Source: Bacteroidota bacterium
GTDB lineage: Bacteria > Bacteroidota > Bacteroidia > Chitinophagales > Saprospiraceae
Reading direction: 5' to 3'
Length of the DNA stretch: 11,338 nt
Assembly: GCA_018969455.1 (NCBI GenBank)
Contig: JAGWYI010000080.1
Coordinates: 1 to 11,338 of the forward strand
A program made the translations under genes and the position numbers. Positions within the stretch are counted from its first letter, which is position 1, and every line of letters begins with the position of its first letter. The notes beneath the pieces were generated by a model, which had not been told where the DNA came from, did not search any database, and saw only the letters and a list, made by a program, of their open reading frames with translations. This document shows positions 1 through 5,673 of the stretch, piece by piece.

Positions 1-62
1 CCGATCAATATACCCTTTTGCCTTTCCTGCCGTCAATCCGGTTTGAAATGCGTCGAAAATAA
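1..62 (+). CDS. C-terminal end of a TonB-dependent receptor (partial)
   Basis: Reading from base 3, this frame gives 19 residues ending LPFLPSIRFEMRRK and a TAA at 60-62. A short 'LP-hydrophobic-PS' segment followed by an alternating hydrophobic strand is typical of the last beta-strand of the outer-membrane TonB-dependent receptors that precede DUF4249 genes in Bacteroidota. The next gene begins 18 bases later on the same strand, which fits that gene pair. Only the tail is visible, so the assignment rests on this motif and on context. The other two frames also reach stops near here, but neither gives a convincing barrel end. Confidence 0.55.
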   Translation, partial: DQYTLLPFLPSIRFEMRRK

Positions 63-80
63 ACTTTATTCCATTGAGCC

Positions 81-1007
81 ATGACCGACAAATTCACACA
101 AACAATTTTTGCAGGCCTGCTTCTCGTACTAAGCGCATGCAATTCAGAAATTATTCTCCCAATAGCCGATCCAGAACAAAAACTGGCTCTTTTAGGCACT
201 TTTTCCCCAAATACCCCCATGTATGTGGAAGTTTCTTTGGTTCAATCGGTGCTGGATTCTTTACCCGCCGACCAACCGCTCGACGCCCGGGTAAGCCTGT
301 TTGCCGATAATAACCTCGTTGGTATTTGTCCGCCTCAGTATGATTCTGTAAGTACCCGGTGGTACTGGATATGCGATGTGTTGCCCCAATCGGATGTACG
401 TTACCGCGTGGAAGTTGAAGCGCCCGGGCGCCCTATGGTACAAGCAGCCGACCAACTTCCCCCAGTCGACGATAATCCAGAATTTTGGGTAGATACCGCC
501 CACATCAAAGTCGAATCCAGCCAATGGCAGGTTCCTGTGCACATTCGGATACCCAGTTCCGCCAATTATGTATCACACCCCTGGTTTATGTTCAACTTTG
601 ATGCTCAAATTGGGGTATTTGAACAAGTAGACAGCAGCTGGAAATTGACAGAACTACACGCCTGGCCCATTCTCATCAATAGCACAGCCAGCCAATCCGG
701 ATTTTTAAACCGATCCATCAACAATTACATCCTGATTCAATCCAATTTCTGGAAAACCACCAACCCGCAAACCATCGACCTTACCATCACTTTTCCCTTC
801 ACCTCTCCAGCAGTACGGCCACATTCTCTAATTGGAAAATGGCGAACCCTTTCCGAAACCGGCTACAAATATTATACCTCGGTAAACCGACAAATCAATT
901 ACGACAACCCCATCAGCAGCCCCGATGCATTGTACAACAATGTGGTAGGAGGATGGGGTAATTTTTCCGGCTTTCGGGAATTTCGAGACACCATAATCAT
1001 TCAATAA
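81..1007 (+). CDS. DUF4249 family outer-membrane-associated lipoprotein
   Basis: This 308-residue protein has a lipoprotein signal peptide with lipobox L17-S18-A19-C20, so the mature protein should begin at Cys20 and be lipid-anchored. The mature start (C-N-S-E followed by a hydrophobic I-I-L-P, then P-E-Q-K-L-A-L-L-G) and the later segments D-A-R-V-S-L-F-A-D-N-N-L and Y-R-V-E-V-E-A-P-G-R match the layout of the Bacteroidota DUF4249 family. That layout is a CxxxI..P lipobox region, a beta-rich N-domain describing an ornament-like segment, then a longer C-terminal beta domain. DUF4249 proteins usually lie just downstream of a TonB-dependent receptor, and a receptor tail ends 18 bases upstream here. 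They are thought to work with the receptor at the outer membrane; substrate and exact role are unknown. The first in-frame ATG was taken as the start because it puts the signal peptide at the N-terminus. A hairpin follows 11 bases after the stop. Confidence 0.75.
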   Translation: MTDKFTQTIFAGLLLVLSACNSEIILPIADPEQKLALLGTFSPNTPMYVEVSLVQSVLDSLPADQPLDARVSLFADNNLVGICPPQYDSVSTRWYWICDVLPQSDVRYRVEVEAPGRPMVQAADQLPPVDDNPEFWVDTAHIKVESSQWQVPVHIRIPSSANYVSHPWFMFNFDAQIGVFEQVDSSWKLTELHAWPILINSTASQSGFLNRSINNYILIQSNFWKTTNPQTIDLTITFPFTSPAVRPHSLIGKWRTLSETGYKYYTSVNRQINYDNPISSPDALYNNVVGGWGNFSGFREFRDTIIIQ

Positions 1008-1017
1008 TTTGGAAATT

Positions 1018-1052
1018 GGGCTTTAAAAACATCATATGTTCTTTAAAAGCCC
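1018..1052 (+). terminator. Hairpin after the DUF4249 gene
   Basis: Arms 1018-1032 and 1036-1052 form about 15 base pairs (GGGCTTTAAA against TTTAAAAGCCC, then AACAT against ATGTT) with bulges at A1045 and C1041 and a 3-nt loop. The hairpin begins 11 bases after the stop codon. No U-tract follows, so it may be an mRNA 3'-end stabiliser or a processed end rather than a classical intrinsic terminator. Confidence 0.5.
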
Positions 1053-1097
1053 TCCACTCCTTTACAAAAATTTAACATAGTACTTTCTCTTAAAATA

Positions 1098-1128
1098 TTG
1101 ACTTTCTAATTCGATGGTGTTACTTTTG
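1098..1128 (+). promoter_or_regulatory. Bacteroidota-type promoter (TTG / TAnnTTTG)
   Basis: TACTTTTG at 1121-1128 matches the Bacteroidota -7 consensus TAnnTTTG, with TTG (-33) at 1098-1100 and a 20-base gap. Transcription would start near 1133-1137. No plausible reading frame follows before the terminator at 1227-1257, so it probably drives a small RNA. Confidence 0.55.
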
Positions 1129-1134
1129 TATTTG

Positions 1135-1257
1135 AATATTCATATTGTGAGTATATCTGCAATAAATTCGACCACGATTTCCAACCCTACTGCTTGATAG
1201 GAAGATAAGTTTTAGGGTATATGGGAGGGACAAGCAACCGCTTGTTCCTTTTTTTTT
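1135..1257 (+). ncRNA. Candidate small RNA (~120 nt), unknown class
   Basis: The unit is bounded by a good Bacteroidota promoter (1098-1128) and a strong intrinsic terminator (1227-1257). There is no start codon with a useful reading frame between them. Inside, ACCCTA near 1183 can pair with TAGGGT near 1214, and a smaller CTT/AAG pairing lies within that loop. It shows none of the conserved motifs of tmRNA, RNase P RNA, SRP RNA or common riboswitches that I can recognise. It could be a free-standing small RNA, or a leader whose terminator is conditionally read through into the structured stretch just downstream. The start base is inferred from promoter spacing. Confidence 0.45.
1227..1257 (+). 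terminator. Strong intrinsic terminator
   Basis: GGGACAAGC (1227-1235) pairs with GCTTGTTCC (1240-1248) over 9 positions including one G-U pair, with a 4-nt loop AACC. It is followed at once by nine T residues (1249-1257). It ends the candidate small RNA that starts near 1135. Confidence 0.8.
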
Positions 1258-1264
1258 ACCCTTA

Positions 1265-1516
1265 ACGCATTGTGCTGCGTAAAGGCTCTTATTTGAACAT
1301 GCCTGAACGCCCCCAAACAGTGAGCCACACCGAATTCTGGCATGGCCCACTCATGGAGTCATACAATGTTCGATTCGCGTAAGGTAGGTTCCTGATTGCG
1401 AACGTGAAAAGGGATTACTGCTGGCGCCAAGGTACTTGGGGCGCTTTCAGGAGACAGAGCGTGGTGATTCTCCGCAAGAATTTGTTCAGACAGGCCATCT
1501 TTCAGGCCTTTGTTTC
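1265..1516 (+). ncRNA. Candidate structured RNA, unknown class
   Basis: No protein-like frame is seen on either strand, but nested pairings are dense. A hairpin ACGCA/TGCGT lies at 1265-1280. An outer stem of 8 pairs joins 1292-1299 to 1483-1490. Inside it, a long stem joins 1302-1316 to 1436-1451 (CCTGAA/TTCAGG, then GC/GC and CCCCAA/TTGGGG, with one mismatch and one bulge). That stem encloses arms 1319-1326/1344-1351 and 1366-1372/1399-1405. A hairpin ATTCT/AGAAT (1467-1481) fills the space before the outer stem closes. A terminator-like hairpin follows at 1492-1509. The parts fit together without overlap and the T-rich tail points to the + strand. A 6S-type RNA was considered, but the fold is multibranched rather than rod-like. 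The conserved cores of RNase P RNA and tmRNA are absent. No clear promoter lies just upstream, so it may be reached by read-through from 1098-1128. Confidence 0.4.
1492..1516 (+). terminator. Terminator-like hairpin after the structured RNA
   Basis: AGGCC (1492-1496) pairs with GGCCT (1505-1509) across an 8-nt loop, followed by the T-rich stretch TTGTTTC. The stem is short, so this is a modest candidate. Confidence 0.4.
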
Positions 1517-1752
1517 GTCCCCGAGACCGGATTTTATTCATTTGGTAACATTTAAATAAAACCAAACAAAATACATGCCATGGCAAAATAAAAACATTCA
1601 ATAATACCAAAAAAAGGAATATAATTTTACATATACATGTAGAAACGCCTATTCGTTTCGAATAATATGTTTTAAAATTTTATAAACACGCCCAACCTTT
1701 CTTCGCTCAACATCGTAATTCAATCCGGTTTGATCACGGGGCCACAACTTTT

Positions 1753-2011
1753 ATGAAAACAAAAACACTGCTTTTTCTTTTGGAAGCTGCCTGCCGAAAA
1801 GACGATTCGGATGCAGCTGTAATCCGTTATTTTCCAAAGGTTAAAACAATTGTATACTTTACGCCGCCAGATTTTGTGCATAACGATCTTTATAAATCAT
1901 TATAAATCAGCGAATGCCAACTGACACCGTTTTGTTGGCTAAAGACCTCGAAATTATTCAAAAATGGTACAATAAAGGCGAAAAGCGATCCATTGAGCGG
2001 GAAATTGCCGT
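1753..2011 (+). pseudogene. Decayed lipoprotein gene, split by a dispersed repeat
   Basis: From ATG 1753 a 50-residue frame (stop TAA 1903-1905) starts like a lipoprotein: M-K-T-K-T, a hydrophobic run, then E-A-A-C at residues 11-14 followed by the hydrophilic R-K-D-D-S-D. The frame then runs into a copy of the dispersed repeat (about 1856-1925) and ends. Beyond the repeat a second frame reads D-L-E-I-I-Q-K-W-Y-N-K-G-E-K-R. This resembles the C-terminal 'LxxxDIxxIxxWxxxGAxR' ending of c-type-cytochrome-like lipoproteins of Bacteroidota. My reading is that both ends of one gene survive while its middle has been lost or replaced by the repeat. The second frame overlaps the 3' end of the opposite-strand gene, so it cannot be a complete protein. 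The cytochrome link is weak because no CxxCH motif remains. Confidence 0.35.
1856..1925 (+). repeat. Dispersed repeat, copy C (partial)
   Basis: Bases 1861-1910 align without gaps to 2821-2870 with about 40 of 50 identical, including the shared core AACGATCTTTATAAA and TAAATCA. It is also close to the reverse complement of the copy at 2638-2745. Similarity fades after about 1925. It lies between two gene remnants. Confidence 0.6.
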
Positions 2012-2584
2012 TTATTTTCGTATAAACACAATGTCATCGAGCATCATAAAATAGTTGCTGGCACAAGTGATGGTATCCCCCTGTATGTGGAAATCGATGC
2101 CTTTGAAACTCACCTTTTGCAGCGAGTTGTTGAGCTTCAACTCGAAATAATTGTTGGGATTATCGCTGTCTTTAATGAGGGTAAGCACATCGGGGAACAA
2201 GGCATGCTTTACATACAATTTTTCGCAATGGGGTATGGGTAAATGCGCCCGCCCTGCATTGTCGGTATAATCCTGAAACCGGCCTTTGTCGCTGATGGCG
2301 ACACACAAAACATTGCTTGCCAATGCCGGAGTTTTGTTGATTACCTGTATTGTATACCCTTCGCCCTGCTGTTTCTGGTCGAGCACCAGAAAATCCTTCC
2401 CCGGTTCCTTGTCGCTTTTGAGTTTCAGTAAATCTCCTTCCACTGTAAAAGTGCCCTGGGCGATACGATCTACCGCGCCATAGGCATAATAAAACGTGAA
2501 GGTTCCATCTACAGCAAAGGAAAACCCGGCCGCCATTTCGTGCCTGCTAAAAGAATAATCTCCTGAAAAAACGGGTAAACTCAT
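2012..2584 (-). CDS. Conserved Bacteroidota protein of unknown function
   Basis: This is a 190-residue protein beginning M-S-L-P-V-F-S-G-D-Y-S-F. The ATG at 2584 was chosen: the frame can be extended 14 codons to a TTG at 2626, but an in-frame stop sits directly before it and TTG starts are uncommon. The sequence has a pattern I associate with a Bacteroidota-specific family. It opens with a beta-rich segment in which a model reports growth of a quantity (G-D-Y-x-F, F-x-F-Y-Y-A-Y-G-A-V-D-R, G-T-F-T-V-E-G-D-L-L-K-L-K-S-D-K-E). A middle part follows with Y-T-D-N-A-G-R-A-H and C-E-K-L-Y-V, and it ends L-Q-K-V-S-F-K-G-I-D-F. I cannot give a function. Relatives I recall have a signal peptide that this copy lacks, so either it is cytoplasmic or its 5' end was lost. 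A dispersed-repeat copy begins about 55 bases upstream. Confidence 0.7.
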   Translation of the reverse strand: MSLPVFSGDYSFSRHEMAAGFSFAVDGTFTFYYAYGAVDRIAQGTFTVEGDLLKLKSDKEPGKDFLVLDQKQQGEGYTIQVINKTPALASNVLCVAISDKGRFQDYTDNAGRAHLPIPHCEKLYVKHALFPDVLTLIKDSDNPNNYFELKLNNSLQKVSFKGIDFHIQGDTITCASNYFMMLDDIVFIRK

Positions 2585-2637
2585 GCGAAACAGATTGATG
2601 AAAGATCCAGTACTCTCCTTACCCAATCACAACTTTA

Positions 2638-2745
2638 GGGCAATTTATACCAGGATTCGCAGGATTATGTATATAAATCAGGATGGATTTCGATGATTTA
2701 TTATGATTTGTAAAGATCATTATACACAAAACTTTGCGGTGTGAG
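2638..2745 (+). repeat. Dispersed repeat, copy B (one arm of an inverted pair)
   Basis: It aligns along nearly its whole length with the reverse complement of 2816-2935. Shared blocks include TTATACCAG, ATTCGCAGG, ATCAGG, TGATTTA, AAAGATC and CAAAAC. The imperfect inverted pair flanks a spacer of about 70 bases in the divergent region between the unknown-function gene and the TRIC gene. I find no open reading frame in it. Confidence 0.65.
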
Positions 2746-2815
2746 GTATAAATGCATAAAATTCCAAAATAGATGAGATATGGAGGGCCTTTACAGTCAA
2801 ATATTTTTAATTAAT

Positions 2816-2935
2816 CCTTCACGCTGCCAGGTTTTGGGTTGAACGATCTTTATAAAGCATCCTAAATCACCAAACTCAACCCTGATGTATCCAAAAAAAC
2901 CTGCGAATTCTGGTATAATTTTTACCTAAATTTAC
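2816..2935 (-). repeat. Dispersed repeat, copy A (inverted partner of copy B)
   Basis: This is the reverse-oriented partner of 2638-2745 and the same orientation as the partial copy at 1856-1925. Three copies within 1.1 kb, without a transposase, suggest a REP-like or MITE-like element. Its right end lies about 45 bases before the TRIC start, so it may carry or alter that gene's upstream signals. Confidence 0.65.
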
Positions 2936-2979
2936 CTGAGAAACTGTTTTAAAACCTTCACAAAAAAAAGCGTTCCGTT

Positions 2980-3582
2980 TTGTCTGCCATTCAAACCATC
3001 GCCTACACGGGCATTTTTGTATTTGCCCTCACCGGTGCGCTCAAAGCGCGCAGCCATCAAATGGATGTTTTTGGGGCTGTTGTACTGGCATTTGTGACAG
3101 CCTACGGCGGCGGAACCGTGCGCGACCTGCTCATCGGAGTACGGCCTGTAAGCTGGATGAACGATTACCTTGCCCTGGCCCTGGTATTGGCCGCCGTTAC
3201 CGTGGTGTTTTTGTTGCACCAAAATGTGATGCGGTTCAAAATCACCATTTTTTTATCCGATGCCATCGGGTTGGGCTTGTTTACGGTTTTGGGCATCCAC
3301 AAAAGTATGGAGATGGGCATCAACAGTGGTTATGCTGTAATCATGGGGGCAATCAGCGCTACTTTTGGCGGCTTGCTGGCCGATATTTTGAGCAATACCG
3401 TGCCCGATTTGCTTAAAAAGGGCGAACTGTATGCAACGGCCTGCCTGGTAGGAGGAATGGCCCAAATCGGATTAATGCGTGCAGGTGTACCCGCACACAT
3501 CAACCTGGGCATTAGTGTGTTGCTGGTGGTAGGCATCCGCATTGTTTCCAAATGGAAACGCTTGTACCTGCCGGCAATCTAG
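2980..3582 (+). CDS. TRIC-type cation channel family protein (UPF0126)
   Basis: This 200-residue, very hydrophobic protein has about seven predicted membrane segments and matches the prokaryotic TRIC (trimeric intracellular cation channel, formerly UPF0126) family by its two-repeat layout. Repeat 1 has F-A-L-T-G-A-L-K-A (residues 15-23) and the signature G43-G-G-T-V-R48-D49. Repeat 2 has G-A-I-S-A-T-F-G-G-L-L-A-D (123-135) and E-L-Y-A-T-A. Family members form homotrimeric K+/Na+-permeable pores in the inner membrane. In repeat 2 the position expected to be Arg (GGxxRD) is Ala134, an unusual change in a normally conserved motif. The start is taken as TTG 2980: no ATG or GTG lies between it and the upstream stop at 2950, and the family normally begins only a few residues before this segment. 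It is convergent with the next gene, 7 bases away. Confidence 0.85.
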   Translation: MSAIQTIAYTGIFVFALTGALKARSHQMDVFGAVVLAFVTAYGGGTVRDLLIGVRPVSWMNDYLALALVLAAVTVVFLLHQNVMRFKITIFLSDAIGLGLFTVLGIHKSMEMGINSGYAVIMGAISATFGGLLADILSNTVPDLLKKGELYATACLVGGMAQIGLMRAGVPAHINLGISVLLVVGIRIVSKWKRLYLPAI

Positions 3583-3589
3583 GTTTATG

Positions 3590-4705
3590 TTACTTTTCTG
3601 CGTGTTCTACAATTTCACGGAAATGCTTGGCCTTCATTTCCTGGCTGCGCTCAAACTGGTTGGCGGTATTGGCATTGCTGCCACTGCCGGTATCGGCATA
3701 ACTGATCACGCTATGCCCGTCGGCAGCATCTACAACATAAAACAGCAACAATTCCGGATAGCCGCTCGATTGCCAACGAACGGCCGGGATGACCACGGCA
3801 TACCGACTGTCTTTTTCAGCGATGGCACGTTCTATTTCCGAATTCGGAACAATTTTGTATTGATAAGGGTAGTTTTTAGCAATTTCATTATCAGGCACAC
3901 TGCGTTTTCCGGAAGGGAAATTTACCACATCTGTTCCTACCAACAGGATTTTATCGATCAGATGAGCAGCCGACATTTGTACGGTCCGGTTTACCTCGGC
4001 TTTAATGCCCAGCAAAGCCGCTTTTTTCAAATCGGCTGCCAGGTAAAACAAGCCAAATCGCAGGTCGGATGGGCTTGGAATGGGGTGCTGTGTAAGGTAG
4101 AAACCCACAAAAGGAATTTGGCGGTGTTTCAAATAATCACCAGGCTGGGTGTTATTGCCCATTTTCTTGTCAAGTTCCATCTGTTTTTGGGTTTTCATTT
4201 CCCATTCATCGGCAGAACTCATGTAAGCATCCCAGTGTGAGAGCGCCATAATATCAATGCTGCCAGCCCGGTCGTCGGACACCAAAAACTGATTGATTAC
4301 GGCTTCCGGCGTATTGAATTTTTTAAACAATTTACCGGCATCCGCCAACAGCGCATCTAATTGCCCGAAAGCGATCACAAACACCTTTCCGGCATCGGGG
4401 ACCGTTTTTTTATAGTTCTGCAATTCGCTGCGGGTCATAAACTTGGGCGTGTTAAACGACCAGTCTGAAGCGAAAGCCGATTTCAAGTTGGCATTGTAAT
4501 CGGCCACCATTTTCCGATAAGCTGTTACTGCCTCAGTATCCGATTTTTTGGAAAGCAGTTTTACGGTTTTGTCGGATTCGGTAGCAAGTACCACAATGGT
4601 TTCAGCGGTGTTTTTAAATTCCTGGGCTTGTTGTTTGTTCACAAATGTTACCTGCGCGCTGCACAGGTTGGCAACAAACAGCAACATAACGAGGATGTAT
4701 TTCAT
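3590..4705 (-). CDS. Secreted protein of unknown function
   Basis: This 371-residue protein has a clear Sec signal peptide: M-K-Y-I, a hydrophobic core, then C-S-A with likely cleavage after Ala17, leaving Q18 at the mature N-terminus, typical for Bacteroidota. No C-terminal T9SS domain, lipobox or membrane segment is visible, so it is probably periplasmic. The N-terminal half is helix-rich and charged (A-Y-R-K-M-V-A-D-Y-N-A-N-L-K). The second half is mixed and contains Y-A-V-V-I-P-A-V-R-W and L-L-L-F-Y-V-V-D-A-A-D-G-H, which look like adjacent beta strands ending in a turn. I recognise no named domain or catalytic motif. A TACTTTTG promoter element lies about 42 bases upstream. Confidence 0.75.
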   Translation of the reverse strand: MKYILVMLLFVANLCSAQVTFVNKQQAQEFKNTAETIVVLATESDKTVKLLSKKSDTEAVTAYRKMVADYNANLKSAFASDWSFNTPKFMTRSELQNYKKTVPDAGKVFVIAFGQLDALLADAGKLFKKFNTPEAVINQFLVSDDRAGSIDIMALSHWDAYMSSADEWEMKTQKQMELDKKMGNNTQPGDYLKHRQIPFVGFYLTQHPIPSPSDLRFGLFYLAADLKKAALLGIKAEVNRTVQMSAAHLIDKILLVGTDVVNFPSGKRSVPDNEIAKNYPYQYKIVPNSEIERAIAEKDSRYAVVIPAVRWQSSGYPELLLFYVVDAADGHSVISYADTGSGSNANTANQFERSQEMKAKHFREIVEHAEK

Positions 4706-4746
4706 AGGTATTGATCTTGTAAATGGGATGACAAGCAGTATATCGT

Positions 4747-4754
4747 CAAAAGTA
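4747..4754 (-). promoter_or_regulatory. -7 promoter element upstream of the secreted-protein gene
   Basis: On the minus strand this reads TACTTTTG, matching TAnnTTTG. It lies 42 bases before the ATG at 4705, giving a 5' leader of roughly 35 nt. No clear TTG is present at the expected -33 distance, so only the -7 half is supported. Confidence 0.45.
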
Positions 4755-4844
4755 GTGTATATTTAACGCCTGCACTTCATTTGTTTGAAAAAATAAACAC
4801 GGTTATGGGTAGAACTGGCTTGGTCAATCTTTTATTATACGCCT

Positions 4845-5573
4845 TTAGATGGATTTTTTTCTAAAAATACTGGTTTGCGTAAAATCAGGCGTGTACAAAA
4901 CCGGGGCAAGCGCTTCCTGCACTTTTTCAAAATCGCGCGCCAACAGTTGAGCGAATGCAGCCAAATAATACAGGCGTTCGGTATTATCCACAACCAAAAA
5001 GCCGCCTGGCTTCACATGAGGCATACATTCTTGTATGCAGGATGGTCGTGCCCGACCATCAACCAGCACCAGGTCGAAATAGGCTTCAGGATAAGCATGA
5101 ATGCTTTTGGCATAATTTTCAAAACGCAGGTTTTCAAGCCCCTTCGCTCCGCTTCTGAATGCTGCGGGGTTTTCCGGCCCAAGTGCTGCGTCGGGGTTGG
5201 CTATTTCGGCTGGCACAAAATGGCCCGTCCAGTGTTGATACCCCCGTTCGGATATGGTTTGCGTGAGCGTGGCAAACCACTCCCGATGGTCTTCTACCGT
5301 GACCACCTGGGCCACCTTGCTGCAAAAAAACAAGGTTGACCCCCCTCCACCGTATTCAAAAACCTTGAAATCGGGTTTTAAAACCGTATTCAAATAATCC
5401 AGGGCGGGCAAATTGATCCAGGGAAGCGCATCAGAGACGGAATTTCGCCCTTTTTTGAAAGATTTTTTCCAAGCAGCATAATAAGCCCGGTAAAGCTTCA
5501 CGGCTTCCCGGTCTTTGGCATTACGCATCACTTGCACGATGTAATAAAATGCTGATTTTTTCCAGTTCATCAT
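4845..5573 (-). CDS. Class I SAM-dependent methyltransferase-like protein
   Basis: The protein has 242 residues. The Rossmann-fold motif I is visible as V-F-E-Y-G-G-G-G-S-T-L-F-F (about residues 71-83). A following strand has V-V-T-V-E-D-H with the acidic residue at its end, and motif IV/V is F-D-L-V-L-V-D-G-R-A-R followed by V-K-P-G-G-F-L-V-V-D-N-T-E-R. This order is typical of Bacteroidota methyltransferases related to Methyltransf_24, often found near surface-polysaccharide genes; no such genes are in view and the acceptor is unknown. The ATG at 5573 was chosen (ATG ATG in tandem). A longer frame back to TTG 5657 would start inside a perfect inverted repeat and adds only low-complexity sequence. 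It lies downstream of the MoeB gene on the same strand, but the inverted repeat between them suggests a separate transcript. Confidence 0.8.
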   Translation of the reverse strand: MMNWKKSAFYYIVQVMRNAKDREAVKLYRAYYAAWKKSFKKGRNSVSDALPWINLPALDYLNTVLKPDFKVFEYGGGGSTLFFCSKVAQVVTVEDHREWFATLTQTISERGYQHWTGHFVPAEIANPDAALGPENPAAFRSGAKGLENLRFENYAKSIHAYPEAYFDLVLVDGRARPSCIQECMPHVKPGGFLVVDNTERLYYLAAFAQLLARDFEKVQEALAPVLYTPDFTQTSIFRKKSI

Positions 5574-5617
5574 ACCTGCGCCTTGTTTGTGCGCGGGCAA
5601 AGAAACAAAACTGCTGA

Positions 5618-5657
5618 TTGAATTTTGGACAAAGGCATCGATTTGTCCAAAATTCAA
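5618..5657 (-). terminator. Perfect 16-bp inverted repeat between the MoeB and methyltransferase genes
   Basis: TTGAATTTTGGACAAA (5618-5633) and TTTGTCCAAAATTCAA (5642-5657) are exact reverse complements with an 8-base spacer. It begins 17 bases after the MoeB stop. On the minus strand it is followed shortly by TTTTGTTTC. It is most simply a factor-independent terminator for the sulfur-carrier operon. A regulator-binding palindrome for the methyltransferase gene is the alternative. Confidence 0.5.
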
Positions 5658-5673
5658 ATTTAGTTTCCAATGG

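Noticed and set aside
1265..1516. RNase P RNA, tmRNA or a rod-like 6S RNA
   Set aside because: None of the conserved cores of RNase P RNA or tmRNA is seen on either strand, and the fold is multibranched rather than a long rod with a central bubble.
1359..1610. 83-residue minus-strand frame over the structured region
   Set aside because: It starts within AT-rich DNA, has no recognisable motif and coincides with the base-paired stems, so it is better explained as chance within an RNA-like region.
3542..4240. 232-residue plus-strand frame
   Set aside because: It lies antisense to the secreted-protein gene, overlaps the TRIC 3' end, and its composition is that of a shadow frame.
5574..5657. Longer N-terminus for the methyltransferase from TTG 5657
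   Set aside because: It would start in the arm of a perfect inverted repeat and adds residues unlike the family; ATG 5573 is the better start.
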